Source of the DNA: Ancylobacter sp. Lp-2
Lineage (GTDB): Bacteria > Pseudomonadota > Alphaproteobacteria > Rhizobiales > Xanthobacteraceae
Length of the DNA stretch: 64,000 bases
Assembly (NCBI RefSeq): GCF_020523795.1
Contig: NZ_JAJALI010000011.1
Span: 1 to 64,000 of the forward strand
Direction: 5' to 3'
Under the pieces are notes generated by a model that saw only the letters and a program-made list of their open reading frames with translations, was not told the DNA's origin and searched no databases. Below are positions 36,278-45,377 of the stretch, in pieces (the stretch's first letter is position 1; each line of letters begins with the position of its first letter). Both the position numbers and the translations under genes were made by a program.

Positions 36278-37309
36278 ATGACCAGCGCCTCCTCTCCCTC
36301 ATTTCTCAGCCGCCGATCCGTGCTGCAACTGGGCGCAGCGGGTGCTGTCGCCTCCGCTCTTCCCTGGGGAGGCGCGCATGCGGCCGATATCAACGCCACG
36401 CTCGCCTATGGCAGCACGGGCTATACATGGGCGCTCACCTTCGTCGCGGAGGCGCTGGGCACGTGGAAGCAGAACGGCGTCAATCTCAACGTCATCGACT
36501 TTCCGACCGGCCGTGAATCCATGCAGGCGCTGCTCGCCGGCTCGGCGGATTTCTCGACCTCGACGGACACGCCCTTCATCTTCGCGGCGCTGCAGGGGCT
36601 GAGGCCGATCGTTCTCGTCAATTACAGCCGCTACACCCGCGACATGAAGGTGGTGGTTAGCAAGGCCAGCGGCATCGACCCGAAGTCTCCGGCGAGCCTC
36701 AAGGGCAAGAAGATCGCCACCCGCGTGGGCACCAGCGGCCAGTACATGCTGGCGAAATATCTGGAGATGGCCGGCCTCGGCCTTGGCGACGTCACCGTCG
36801 TCGACCTCTCGCCCAACGACATGACGGTCGCCACGGTGCGTGGCGATGTCGACGGCTTCGCCTGGACCGGACAGGCGGCGAACGTGGCGCTCAAGCAGTC
36901 CGGCGGACAGGTCGAGGTGATGACCCAGGAAGGCTTCGAGAAGTTCTTCCAGAGCCATCAGCTGCTGCTCACCTCCGAGAAGGTGATCAAGGAGAATCCG
37001 GCGCTGCTCGCCGCTGCGGTGAAGTCGCTGTTCGGCGCGGAGGAGCGCATCAATTCGGACCCGAACTGGGCCACGCTCATTTCGGAGCGCGTGCGCGCGC
37101 CGGCTGAGGAGATCAAGGACGCCACCAGCGTGTTCGAGTTCAAGATCGGCTTCGACGAGCGATTCCTCGACGATCTCGTAGCGCAGGCGGAATGGGCCAT
37201 CGCCGCCGGGCTCTCCAAGCGGCCGGAGGGCGATCTGCGCGCCCTGCTGCGCGGCCTCATCTATGAGGGACCCGTCAAGGCGGCAAAGCCCGACCGGGTC
37301 ACGATCTGA
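36278..37309 (+). CDS. ABC transporter substrate-binding protein (NMT1/SsuA-like), Tat-type signal
   Basis: This 343-residue periplasmic binding protein has an N-terminal signal containing FLSRRSVLQLGAAG, a twin-arginine motif, cleaved near AHAAD (about 35). Mature features are GRESMQALLAGSADFSTSTDTP and KGKKIATRVGTSGQY, the two lobes of SsuA/TauA-like proteins. The GTG of the ATPase gene follows two bases after its stop. It works with the ATPase and permease that follow. Confidence 0.88.
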   Translation: MTSASSPSFLSRRSVLQLGAAGAVASALPWGGAHAADINATLAYGSTGYTWALTFVAEALGTWKQNGVNLNVIDFPTGRESMQALLAGSADFSTSTDTPFIFAALQGLRPIVLVNYSRYTRDMKVVVSKASGIDPKSPASLKGKKIATRVGTSGQYMLAKYLEMAGLGLGDVTVVDLSPNDMTVATVRGDVDGFAWTGQAANVALKQSGGQVEVMTQEGFEKFFQSHQLLLTSEKVIKENPALLAAAVKSLFGAEERINSDPNWATLISERVRAPAEEIKDATSVFEFKIGFDERFLDDLVAQAEWAIAAGLSKRPEGDLRALLRGLIYEGPVKAAKPDRVTI

Positions 37310-37311
37310 CC

Positions 37312-38061
37312 GTGGCCAGCCTGATCGAAGTCGAAGGCGTCTCGCAAATCTTCGAGACGCGCGAGGGCCAGGCGAACTGGGCGCTCTGGCAGGTATCCCT
37401 TGAGATCGAGGCAGGCGAATTCGTCTGCCTCATCGGCCCTTCCGGCTGTGGCAAGACCACGCTGCTCCATTTGATCGCCGGCTTCATGAAGCCGTCGGAG
37501 GGCCGCGTGCGCTTTGCCGGCGCCCCGGTCGGCGAACCCGGGCCGGATCGCGGCGTCGTCTTCCAGGAATACGCTCTGTTCGGGTGGATGACCGCCCGGC
37601 AGAACGTGGAGTTCGGCCTGCGCATGCGCGGCATGGGCCGGGCCGAGCGGCGTGAGCGCGCCCGCGAGGCGCTCGCCCGCGTCGGGCTCGAGCGCGCGCT
37701 CGACCGCTACCCGCACGAGCTGTCCGGCGGCATGCGCCAGCGCGTCGCCGTGGCCCGTGCCCTGGTCAACGAACCGAGGGTGCTGCTGATGGACGAGCCG
37801 TTCGCCGCAGTCGATGCCATCACCCGCACGACCTTGCAGGACGATCTGGTGCGGCTGTGGCAGCAGACCGGCGTCTCGGTGGTGTTTGTCACCCATAATG
37901 TGGACGAAGCCGCCTTTCTGGCGCAGCGCGTCGTGGTCATGCGCCCGCATCCCGGCAGCGTGAAGCGCTCCATGACCATCGACCTGCCGTATCCGCGTCA
38001 ACGTTCCTCCGCCGAGTTTGCGGGGCTTTACGCCGATATCGGCGCGGCGCTCGGAGAATGA
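37312..38061 (+). CDS. ABC transporter ATP-binding protein, nitrate/sulfonate/taurine type (GTG start)
   Basis: This 249-residue ATPase has Walker A GPSGCGKTT at 42-50, Q-loop VFQEYALFGWMT near 83, signature LSGG at 137-140 and Walker B VLLMDEP at 157-163. The GTG at 37312 gives (M)ASLIEVEGVSQIF and is the only start compatible with the tight spacing to the binding protein. The last base of the permease start overlaps its stop (ATGA). SsuB/TauB-like. Confidence 0.9.
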   Translation: MASLIEVEGVSQIFETREGQANWALWQVSLEIEAGEFVCLIGPSGCGKTTLLHLIAGFMKPSEGRVRFAGAPVGEPGPDRGVVFQEYALFGWMTARQNVEFGLRMRGMGRAERRERAREALARVGLERALDRYPHELSGGMRQRVAVARALVNEPRVLLMDEPFAAVDAITRTTLQDDLVRLWQQTGVSVVFVTHNVDEAAFLAQRVVVMRPHPGSVKRSMTIDLPYPRQRSSAEFAGLYADIGAALGE

Positions 38062-38909
38062 GCATGGAAGCCAATCGCCTGGCGACCGAGAGCGCGCATC
38101 GCCTCGAACTGGAAGCCGCCTTCCTGCACGCTCAGCAACGCCGCCGGCGGTGGCTGTTCCTCATGCGGCTGACGCTCAATCTGTGCGGAGTGGCGCTGTT
38201 TCTTCTCCTGTGGGAGAGCGTGCCCTGGCTGTTCCCCACCATCAACAAGGTGCTGTTCCCCACACCCTCGGTGGTGTTCAGCGCCTTCTGGCCAATGCTG
38301 CTCTCGGGCGAGATCGTGCTCAATATCGGCGTGAGCGTGCGCCGCGCGGCGACCGGCTTCGTGCTGGCGGCCTTCGTCGGCATCGCCGCCGGCGTGTTCA
38401 CGGCGCGCTCGCGCGTCGCCGACTATCTCACCGAACCGCTGCTGCACGGCTTCCGCTCGGTGCCGGTCATCGCGCTGGTGCCGCTTTCCGTGCTGTGGTT
38501 CGGCATCGGCGAAGGGGCGAAGATCGCCCTGGTGGCGACGGGGGCGTTCTTCCCGATCTGGATCGCTACTTTCATCGGCGTGCGCGACGTGAACCTCGTC
38601 TATCTGCGCTCGGCGGCCTGCCTCGGCGCGGGCAAGCTCGCCACCATGTTCCTGGTGGTGTTGCCGGCGGCGTTGCCGCTGATCCTCGCCGGGCTCCGGC
38701 AGGCCATGGCGATCTCGCTGATCGTGCTGGTCGCGGCGGAGCTGTCGGGTGCCACCTCCGGCGTCGCCTACATGATGTCGATGGGCCACCAGCTGTTCCG
38801 CGTGGACATCATGTTCATCGGGCTCATGCTGCTGGGCACGCTCGGCTTCGTATTCGACCGCCTCTTCGTGTGGCTCACGCGGCGGCTGTTCCCCTGGTAC
38901 GTGAACTGA
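38058..38909 (+). CDS. ABC transporter permease (SsuC-like)
   Basis: This 283-residue inner-membrane protein has a charged N-terminal region of about 40 residues and then six hydrophobic segments. The coupling loop is IGVRDVNLVYLRSAACLGAGKL near 175-196. It is paired with the ATPase and binding protein upstream. A single permease gene suggests a homodimeric channel here. The amidohydrolase gene follows after 10 bases. Confidence 0.9.
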   Translation: MSMEANRLATESAHRLELEAAFLHAQQRRRRWLFLMRLTLNLCGVALFLLLWESVPWLFPTINKVLFPTPSVVFSAFWPMLLSGEIVLNIGVSVRRAATGFVLAAFVGIAAGVFTARSRVADYLTEPLLHGFRSVPVIALVPLSVLWFGIGEGAKIALVATGAFFPIWIATFIGVRDVNLVYLRSAACLGAGKLATMFLVVLPAALPLILAGLRQAMAISLIVLVAAELSGATSGVAYMMSMGHQLFRVDIMFIGLMLLGTLGFVFDRLFVWLTRRLFPWYVN

Positions 38910-38919
38910 ATGGCGTGAC

Positions 38920-40596
38920 ATGACCGAGCCGGCCGAGCTGATCCTGCATAATGGCGACATCCTGACCTTCGATCCGACGCGGCCGCGCGTGCAGGCGCTG
39001 GCCGTTCGCGGCGGGCGCATCGTGGCCACGGGGGGAGACGATCTCGTCGCGGCGTTTTCCGGCCCGGCAACGCGGCGGATCGACCTTCAGGGCCGGTTCG
39101 CCATGCCCGGCTTCAACGATACCCATGCCCATATGGAGAGAGAGGGGCTGAAGCAGCAGCGCCTGTCGCTCGCAGGTGCGGGCTCGGTGGCCGAAATTCT
39201 CCGGCGCATCGCGACCGCGACCGCCGCCGCGTCTCCGGGTGACTGGATCGTCACCATGCCCGTAGGCGAGCCACCCTATTATTTCGATGGGGTGACCAAG
39301 CTCGCCGAAGGCCGGATGCCGACGCGCGAGGAGCTCGACCGCGCCGCGCCGGAGAACCCCGTCTATATCCCCGGCCATTTCGGCAATTGGGGCGTGCCAC
39401 CCGGTCACACGGCACTAAATTCCCGCGCCATCGCCCTCAACGGCCTCAGCCGCCACAGTTGCCCGCGCTGCCGCGGCATCGACTTCATCTGCGACGAGGT
39501 GACCGGCGAGCCCACTGGCGCCATTGTCGAGCGCAATGGCCGCCCGGCGGTCGAGTTCGACATGCTTCGCGCCGTGCCGCGCTTCGGCTTCGAGGAGCGG
39601 CTGGAAGGCTTGCGGCGCTCGATCGAGCTCTACCACGCCTGCGGTACCACCAGCGTGTATGAAGGGCATGGTTCCGCGCCCGAGACCATCTCGGTCTATC
39701 GTGCCCTGTGGGAGCGCGGCGAGCTGACCATGCGCACCGGGCTGTGCGTCAGTCCGAGCTGGTCCGGCGTCGGCGAGGCGCAGCGCGCGATGCGCGACTG
39801 GCTGGCCTATGCGCGCGGCAAAGGGCTCGGCGATCCCTGGCTCAGCATATCCGGCGTTCATGTCGCCTATGGCGGCGACAAGCTGGTCGCGGAGCTCGCC
39901 CGCGCCGACCTGCCCAATACCGGCTGGTCCGGCTTCGTGGAGCAGGCCTACACGCCCGAGGAGTTCCGTGAGGTGTGCTTCCTCGCCGCCGAGCACGATC
40001 TGCGGCTGAACACCATTGTCGGCGACCACCTGCACGAGATCGTGCCGGTGCTGCAGGCGATCAATGAACGGCACCCGCTCGCCGGCAAGCGCTGGGTGAT
40101 CCAGCACATCGCACGGGCGCGCCTCGAGGATCTGAAGGCCCTCAAGGCGCTCGGCGTGATGGTAACGACGATCCCGACCTATTTCCTCTGGAAGGGCGGG
40201 CACGCCTATCTGAACGAACCCGACGGCGGCGACCTGGTCGTGCCGCACCGGCATATGCTCGATCTCGGCCTGCCGCTGGCCATCGCCACCGACAACATCC
40301 CCTACGACCCCTTCTTCACCCTATGGGTTGCGATGGCGCGGCAGGAGCGCGTCACCGGGCGGCAGATCGGCCCCGGGCAGGCGCTCGACGTTGAGACGGC
40401 GCTGCGGCTGTTCACCGCGGCGGGCGCGGCGCTCACCTTCGACGAAGGCTGGAAGGGGCCGTTGATGCCGGGCTTCGCCGCCGACATTGCCGTGCTGTCG
40501 CGCAACCCCTTGTCACTCGACGCGGGGGAGGTGCGGGGGCTCGAATGTCTGATGACGCTGGTCGATGGAAGAATTGTCCACGCCCAGCCATTCTAG
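38920..40596 (+). CDS. Amidohydrolase family protein (amidohydrolase 3, YtcJ-like)
   Basis: This 558-residue metal-dependent hydrolase has the composite N- and C-terminal beta-sandwich typical of the family (LILHNGDILTFDPTRPRVQALAV and GFAADIAVLSRNPLSL). The metal-binding NDTHAHM is at about residues 66-72. Later histidines lie in VIQHIARARLEDL, and the catalytic aspartate is probably in IATDNIPYDP. It has no signal peptide. Encoded last in the flavoprotein-SBP-ATPase-permease operon, it probably opens an amide or cyclic bond of the imported compound; the substrate is not known. Confidence 0.85.
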   Translation: MTEPAELILHNGDILTFDPTRPRVQALAVRGGRIVATGGDDLVAAFSGPATRRIDLQGRFAMPGFNDTHAHMEREGLKQQRLSLAGAGSVAEILRRIATATAAASPGDWIVTMPVGEPPYYFDGVTKLAEGRMPTREELDRAAPENPVYIPGHFGNWGVPPGHTALNSRAIALNGLSRHSCPRCRGIDFICDEVTGEPTGAIVERNGRPAVEFDMLRAVPRFGFEERLEGLRRSIELYHACGTTSVYEGHGSAPETISVYRALWERGELTMRTGLCVSPSWSGVGEAQRAMRDWLAYARGKGLGDPWLSISGVHVAYGGDKLVAELARADLPNTGWSGFVEQAYTPEEFREVCFLAAEHDLRLNTIVGDHLHEIVPVLQAINERHPLAGKRWVIQHIARARLEDLKALKALGVMVTTIPTYFLWKGGHAYLNEPDGGDLVVPHRHMLDLGLPLAIATDNIPYDPFFTLWVAMARQERVTGRQIGPGQALDVETALRLFTAAGAALTFDEGWKGPLMPGFAADIAVLSRNPLSLDAGEVRGLECLMTLVDGRIVHAQPF

Positions 40597-40646
40597 CCCA
40601 CGCGACGCCTGATGATCAGGGTTTCCGACGAACGAGGTGCGGGGCG

Positions 40647-41189
40647 CTAAGCCTTGCCTGAATCAGGTTGACCGCCTGGCGCCTTGTGGATCGGGTCGAC
40701 CCAGTAAACCGCCTCCGGCTTCTCGACCGGGTCGACATCGGTGATGTTCACCACCACCGCCTCGTTGTCCGAGCGCACCAGCACGCATTCCAGCGGCTGG
40801 TTCGGGTCGGCGTTGATCTCCTGGTGCGGCACGAAGGGCGGCACGAAGATGAAGTCGCCGGGCTCGGCCTCGGCGACATATTCAAGCCGGTCGCCCCAGC
40901 GCATGCGGGCGCGCCCGCGCACCACATAGATGACGCTCTCCAACTCGCCGTGATGGTGCACGCCGGTCTTGGCGTCCGGCTGGATAGTCACCGTGCCGGC
41001 CCAGATCTTCTGCGCACCGACGCGGGCATGATTGATGGCGGCCTGACGGTACATGCCGGGCGTCTGGGCGGTGTTGTCGTCGAGCCGGTCGCCCTTGATG
41101 ACGCGCACGCCATTGTGCTTCCAGCGGTCCTCCGCGTGATCATGGTGGTGATCGTGATCATGCGGATGGTCGTGTGAAGGCTCGCTCAT
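40647..41189 (-). CDS. Cupin protein with His-rich N-terminus
   Basis: This 180-residue protein has a cupin_2 barrel at about 60-155, with TGVHHHGELESVIYVVRGRARM (metal-site histidines) and PPFVPHQEINADP. The first 20 residues are mostly His and Asp (MSEPSHDHPHDHDHHHDHAE) and look like a metal-buffering arm. The gene lies 24 bases after the glutathione S-transferase gene and is likely the last gene of the tctCBA operon. Cupins of this type may be dioxygenases, isomerases or sensors; no function is assigned. Confidence 0.83.
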   Translation of the reverse strand: MSEPSHDHPHDHDHHHDHAEDRWKHNGVRVIKGDRLDDNTAQTPGMYRQAAINHARVGAQKIWAGTVTIQPDAKTGVHHHGELESVIYVVRGRARMRWGDRLEYVAEAEPGDFIFVPPFVPHQEINADPNQPLECVLVRSDNEAVVVNITDVDPVEKPEAVYWVDPIHKAPGGQPDSGKA

Positions 41190-41213
41190 TGTCTTGTCCT
41201 GTGCTCGACCCGT

Positions 41214-41837
41214 TCACGCGGCCAGCGGCTGTGGTGCGCGGGTCGCCTCAAGGCTCGGATGCGCCGAGACCGCCGCGAACCAGTCGGCCGCTCCCCGATG
41301 GGCGGCGCGCCAATTGTAGTCGGGAAAGCGCAGGTCGAGATAGCCGAGGGCGCAGCCAAGCGTGATGGTGCCGATGGTGAGGTCGGGCGTCAGGGCCGGA
41401 GACCACTCCTCGATCCGTGCCAGCGCCGAACCGATCTTGTCGAACTGGCGCTGCTGCCAGAGATCCCAGCGATGCTCGGCGGGGCGGGCCGTCTGCTCGT
41501 AACGTATCAGCAGCGCGGCATCGAGGAGGCCGTCGCCGAGCGACTGCTGGGTCAGCGCCGTCCAGCGCGCCGGTCCTTCGGCCGGAAACACCCGGCGCCG
41601 GCGCGTATGGGCGTCGAGATATTCGGCGATGACCCGGCTGTCGAACAGCGTCAGCCCGTCATCGGTGACCAGCGTCGGAACCTTGCCGAGCGGATTGGCG
41701 GCGACCACCTGCGCATCGCGGTCGATGGGATGCGGCGCGGCGGCGAGGCGTTCGATGGCCGCCTCGTGACCGGTCTCGATCGCGACAATGGCGACCTTGC
41801 GGGCATAGGGCGAGGTCGAAGAGTAATAGAGCTTCAC
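41214..41837 (-). CDS. Glutathione S-transferase family protein (GTG start)
   Basis: This 207-residue protein has a thioredoxin-like N-terminal domain starting (M)KLYYSSTSPYARKVAIVA. The N-terminal serine in SSTSPYARK is in the usual catalytic position. It then has NPLGKVPTLVTDDGLTLFDSRVIAEYLD and a helical C-terminal domain with ERWDLWQQRQFD-like sequence. The GTG at 41837, with AGGGA before it, is chosen because it gives the standard N-terminus; an ATG at 41870 would overlap the upstream gene. It may conjugate or cleave thioethers in the organosulfur operon. Confidence 0.85.
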   Translation of the reverse strand: MKLYYSSTSPYARKVAIVAIETGHEAAIERLAAAPHPIDRDAQVVAANPLGKVPTLVTDDGLTLFDSRVIAEYLDAHTRRRRVFPAEGPARWTALTQQSLGDGLLDAALLIRYEQTARPAEHRWDLWQQRQFDKIGSALARIEEWSPALTPDLTIGTITLGCALGYLDLRFPDYNWRAAHRGAADWFAAVSAHPSLEATRAPQPLAA

Positions 41838-41856
41838 GGCAAGGTTCCCTGGCGGA

Positions 41857-43011
41857 TCATTCGGCGGCAAGCGTGGCGGCGCTCGCGCGCTCGGCGATCA
41901 CCTGCCGGGCGCGCGGCAGCAATTCGCGGCCGTACTGGATGGCGTCGGCCAGCGGATCGAAGCCCCGGATCAGGAACTTGCTGATGCCGAGTTCGGCATA
42001 GTCGGCGAGCGCATCGGCCACCTGATCGGGCGTACCCACCAGTCCGGTCGAATTGCCGCTGGCGCCGGTCAGCGCGGCGATGCCGGTCCACAGGCACTTG
42101 TCGAGCCGTGCCCCCTTCGCCGCCGCCTCCAGCAGCCGGCGCGAGCCCTCGTTCGGCGGGGCGACGCCGGGATCGCGCGACTTGCGGGCGTTGTTCGGGG
42201 CGCGGCCGTCGCCGCCGCCGGCTCGCAACGCCTTGGCGCGGGCCAGGATGTCGTCGGCCTTGGCCCAGGCCTTTTCCTCAGTGTCGGCCAGCACCGGGCG
42301 CAGCGAAAGGCTGAATTCCGGCGTGCGCCCGTGCTCGGCCGCTGCCGCGCGAACCCGGCCGACCAGCTCGGCGACCTGCTCATAGGTTTCGCCCCATAGG
42401 GCGTAGACGTCGGCATGGCGGCCGGCGACCTTCAGCGCCGCCGGCGAGGCGCCGCCGAAGAAGATCGGGATGCCCGCCGGGTTCACCGGCTTCACGTCGC
42501 CGAAGCCGCCGCGCACCTTGTAGTAGCGACCGTCGAAGTCGAAGGGCTCGGGGCTGGTCCATTCGCGGCGCAGCACCTCGATATATTCGTCGGTGCGGGC
42601 ATAGCGCTCGTCCTTGGTGAGGTGATCACCATCCTGCGCCAGCTCGGTGTCGTTGCCGCCGGTGATGATGTGCACCGCCACCCGGCCGCGCGAGAACTGG
42701 TCGAGCGTGGCGAGCTGGCGTGCCGCCAGCGTCGGGGCGGTGAAGCCGGGGCGATGGGCGATCATCAGCTTCACCCGCTCGGTGACGCTCGCGACATGCT
42801 GGCCGATCAGGATGCTCTCCGCCGAGGTCGAGTGGAAGGCGACCAGCACCCGATCGAATCCGGTATAATCCTGCGCTTTCGCCACCGCCTCGATATAGGG
42901 GATGTCGAGCGCCGGGCCGGTGCGGCGCAGCGCCTCCGAATTGCTGAAATGGCCGACATAGCCGATGAATTCGAGGCCGGTCGGTCCGGGGGCGGTTGAT
43001 CCGAGGGTCAT
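41857..43011 (-). CDS. SsuD-like FMNH2-dependent monooxygenase, copy 2
   Basis: This is a 384-residue protein of the bacterial luciferase (LLM) superfamily, alkanesulfonate monooxygenase type. Landmarks are GFDRVLVAFHSTSAESILIG, KLMIAHRPGFTAPTLAARQLAT, HIITGGNDTELAQDGD, and GIPIFFGGASPAALKVAG. SsuD relatives take reduced FMN from an NAD(P)H:FMN reductase and cleave C-S bonds of sulfonates; no such reductase was seen in this window. It is nearly identical to the gene at 43045-44160 over most of its length. GGAG lies eight bases before the ATG. GST follows after 19 bases. Confidence 0.9.
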   Translation of the reverse strand: MTLGSTAPGPTGLEFIGYVGHFSNSEALRRTGPALDIPYIEAVAKAQDYTGFDRVLVAFHSTSAESILIGQHVASVTERVKLMIAHRPGFTAPTLAARQLATLDQFSRGRVAVHIITGGNDTELAQDGDHLTKDERYARTDEYIEVLRREWTSPEPFDFDGRYYKVRGGFGDVKPVNPAGIPIFFGGASPAALKVAGRHADVYALWGETYEQVAELVGRVRAAAAEHGRTPEFSLSLRPVLADTEEKAWAKADDILARAKALRAGGGDGRAPNNARKSRDPGVAPPNEGSRRLLEAAAKGARLDKCLWTGIAALTGASGNSTGLVGTPDQVADALADYAELGISKFLIRGFDPLADAIQYGRELLPRARQVIAERASAATLAAE

Positions 43012-43044
43012 GGAGCAGTCTCCGCGCTGGCGGTGAAAAGGGGA

Positions 43045-44160
43045 TCAGGCGGCGGCGCGGGTGTCGCGCTCGGCGACCAGCGCGCGGATGCGCGGTAGCA
43101 GCTCGCGGCCATACTGGATGGCGTCGACCAGCGGGTCGAAGCCGCGAATGAGGAAGCGCCGCACGCCGAGGTCGTAGTAATCGAGCAGCGCGTCGGCAAC
43201 CTGGTCGGGCGTGCCGACCAGCGCGGTGGTGTTGCCCTGCGCGGCGGTGAGCCAGGCGATGCCGGTCCACAGGCATTTGTCGAGCCGCGCTCCCTTCGCC
43301 GCCGCTGCCAGCAGCCGGCGTGAGCCCTCGTTCGGAGGGGCCTCGCCGGTCGCGCGCTTGCGGCGGATATTGTGCGGCGATTGCTGGTTGCCGCCGGCAT
43401 TGCGCAGCGCGGTGGCGCGGGCGAGGATGTCCTCCGCTTTGGCCCAGGCCTTTTCCTCGGTGTCGGCGAGAACCACGCGGAGCGAGACCGAGAAGCCAGG
43501 CGAGCGGCCATGCGGCCCGGCCGCGGCGCGCACCCGGCCGATCAGCTCGGCGACCTGCTCCAGCGTCTCGCCATAGAGGGCGTAGACGTCGGCTTGGCGG
43601 CCGGCGATCTCGATCGCCGCCGGCGAGGCGCCGCCGAAGAAGATCGGGATGCCCGTCGGGTTCACCGGCTTCACGTCGCCGAAGCCGCCGCGCACCTTGT
43701 AGTAGCGGCCGTCGAAGTTGAAGGGCTCGGGGCTGGTCCATTCACGGCGCAGCACCTCGATATATTCGCCCGTGCGGGCATAGCGCTCGTCCTTGGTGAG
43801 GTGATCGCCATCCTGCGCCAGCTCGGAATCGTTGCCGCCGGTGATGATGTGGGTGACGATGCGCCCGCGCGAGAACTGGTCGAGCGTGGCGAACTGGCGC
43901 GCCGCCAGCGTCGGGGCGGTGAAGCCGGGGCGATGGGCGATCATCAGCTTGAGCCGCTCGGTGACCCCAGCCACATGCTGGCCGATCAGGATGCTTTCGG
44001 CCGAGTTCGAGTTGAAGGCGACCAGCACGCGGTCGAAACCGACATATTCATGCGCCTTGGCCACCGCCTCGATATGGTCGATGTCGAGCGCCGGCCCGGC
44101 GCGGCGCATGGTCTCCGACGAATTGAAATGGCCGACATAGCCGATCAGTTCGACGCTCAT
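43045..44160 (-). CDS. SsuD-like FMNH2-dependent monooxygenase, copy 1
   Basis: This 371-residue luciferase-type monooxygenase of the SsuD group starts MSVELIGYVGHFNSSETM at 44160, overlapping the upstream acyl-CoA-dehydrogenase-like gene stop (ATGA). It has the same landmarks as copy 2 (LMIAHRPGFTAPTLAARQFAT, HIITGGNDSELAQDGD, TGIPIFFGGASPAAIEIAG). Divergence is concentrated at the N-terminus and in a central Lys/Arg-rich loop (about 245-260). It should cleave C-S bonds using FMNH2 and O2. Tandem copies suggest two substrate ranges or dosage. Confidence 0.9.
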   Translation of the reverse strand: MSVELIGYVGHFNSSETMRRAGPALDIDHIEAVAKAHEYVGFDRVLVAFNSNSAESILIGQHVAGVTERLKLMIAHRPGFTAPTLAARQFATLDQFSRGRIVTHIITGGNDSELAQDGDHLTKDERYARTGEYIEVLRREWTSPEPFNFDGRYYKVRGGFGDVKPVNPTGIPIFFGGASPAAIEIAGRQADVYALYGETLEQVAELIGRVRAAAGPHGRSPGFSVSLRVVLADTEEKAWAKAEDILARATALRNAGGNQQSPHNIRRKRATGEAPPNEGSRRLLAAAAKGARLDKCLWTGIAWLTAAQGNTTALVGTPDQVADALLDYYDLGVRRFLIRGFDPLVDAIQYGRELLPRIRALVAERDTRAAA

Positions 44161-45377
44161 GACGATGTCTCCGATGAAGAGGGGGCGAGCGCCGCCGACA
44201 GGGCGGTTTTGCCGGCGGCGACGAGCGCGGCATCCTCCTGCGGCGTGTGGATGCGTCCGCACAGGACGTTGCGGTGGTGGCGCTCGAGCGGGTTGGCGCG
44301 AGCGATGCCGTGATTGGCGGACAGCCTCAGCGCGATGTCGACGGCGGCGATGGCGTTCTCGGTGACGGTGAGCTTGGCGAGGCCGGCCTGCTCGGGCGTC
44401 GGCAGCCGGCCCTCGTCGACGGCGCGGGCGAGCCCCTGCGACAGCGCCTCGTTGACTTGCAACAGCCGCTCGATCCGCCCCATCTCCTCCTGCACGCGCG
44501 GCAGGGTGGCCAAGGGCGCGCCGAGGCCGGTGGGCACCCGTTCGTTCAGGAAGCCGGCGACCCAGTCGCGGGCGGCGCGGGCGATGCCATCATAGACCGC
44601 GCCGAGCAGCACGCCGTGCCAGGCGGCCTGAAGGGGCTCCTTGCCGGTCCATTCCTCCGGTCGGCGCAGATCGGCGGCGTAGCGCGCCGGCACGGCGACC
44701 GCGTCGAACACCACGTCGTGGCTGCCGCTGGCACGCATGCCGAGTGCGTTCCACGTCGGCTCGATGACGATGCCGGGGCTGGACACCGGCACGGCGAAGC
44801 GGCCGACCCGCACCTCAGGCTCGTCGGTGCGGGCCCAGACGATCATCCAGCCGAGCACGCTGGAGCCGGTCGAATAGATCTTGCGCCCGCTGATCGACCA
44901 GCCGGCCGCGGTGCGCCGGGCGAGCGTCGCCGGCAGGCCGCCGCGGGTCGGCGAGCCGAGTTCCGGCTCGACCCGCAGCGAGTTGATCATGCCGCCGGTG
45001 GCGACCGCCTGCGTCAGCACCTCGCTTACCAGCGCCGGATCCCAGCGCCCATGCGGCAGGGTGGCGAGGTTGAGATACTGCATGAACAGGATCAGCGCCG
45101 TGGAGGGCTCGCCCTGCGCGAGGATGCGGATCACCTCCACCGCCTCGGCGAGGCCGGTACCGGCGCCACCATGGGCGGGAGACGCGGTAAGCCCGCTCAA
45201 CCCTTCGGCGTGCAGCGCGGCGAAGTTCGCGACCGGCACCTCGGCGGTGGTGTCGTAATGCGCGGCGGTGCGCGCGAATTGCGCGGCCAGCTTCCGCGCC
45301 CGGGCGAGCGCTGTGCCGTGCCGGGCGAGCCGCGCCAGCCGAGACGGCGGCGCGTCGGATAGCAGCGCTTCAGACAT
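44157..45377 (-). CDS. Acyl-CoA-dehydrogenase-like flavoprotein (SfnB/DszC-type family)
   Basis: This 406-residue flavoprotein of the acyl-CoA dehydrogenase fold has an N-terminal helical domain, a central beta domain with YSTGSSVLGWMIVWARTDEP, and a C-terminal helical bundle with IALRLSANHGIARANPLERHHRN. Sequence such as LGMRASGSHDVVFDAVAVPA is typical of monooxygenase-type members (DszC, SfnB) that act on non-acyl substrates. The ATG at 45377 overlaps the TctA gene by eight bases. Genuine dehydrogenase activity cannot be excluded. With the SsuD-like genes it suggests organosulfur oxidation. Confidence 0.83.
   Translation of the reverse strand: MSEALLSDAPPSRLARLARHGTALARARKLAAQFARTAAHYDTTAEVPVANFAALHAEGLSGLTASPAHGGAGTGLAEAVEVIRILAQGEPSTALILFMQYLNLATLPHGRWDPALVSEVLTQAVATGGMINSLRVEPELGSPTRGGLPATLARRTAAGWSISGRKIYSTGSSVLGWMIVWARTDEPEVRVGRFAVPVSSPGIVIEPTWNALGMRASGSHDVVFDAVAVPARYAADLRRPEEWTGKEPLQAAWHGVLLGAVYDGIARAARDWVAGFLNERVPTGLGAPLATLPRVQEEMGRIERLLQVNEALSQGLARAVDEGRLPTPEQAGLAKLTVTENAIAAVDIALRLSANHGIARANPLERHHRNVLCGRIHTPQEDAALVAAGKTALSAALAPSSSETSS

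Noticed and set aside
37312-38061. Assigning nrt or ssu gene names to the ABC genes at 26.7-32.3 and 36.3-38.9 kb
   Set aside because: Nitrate, sulfonate, taurine and other ligand types share these motifs; without ligand or phylogenetic evidence a symbol would be a guess.
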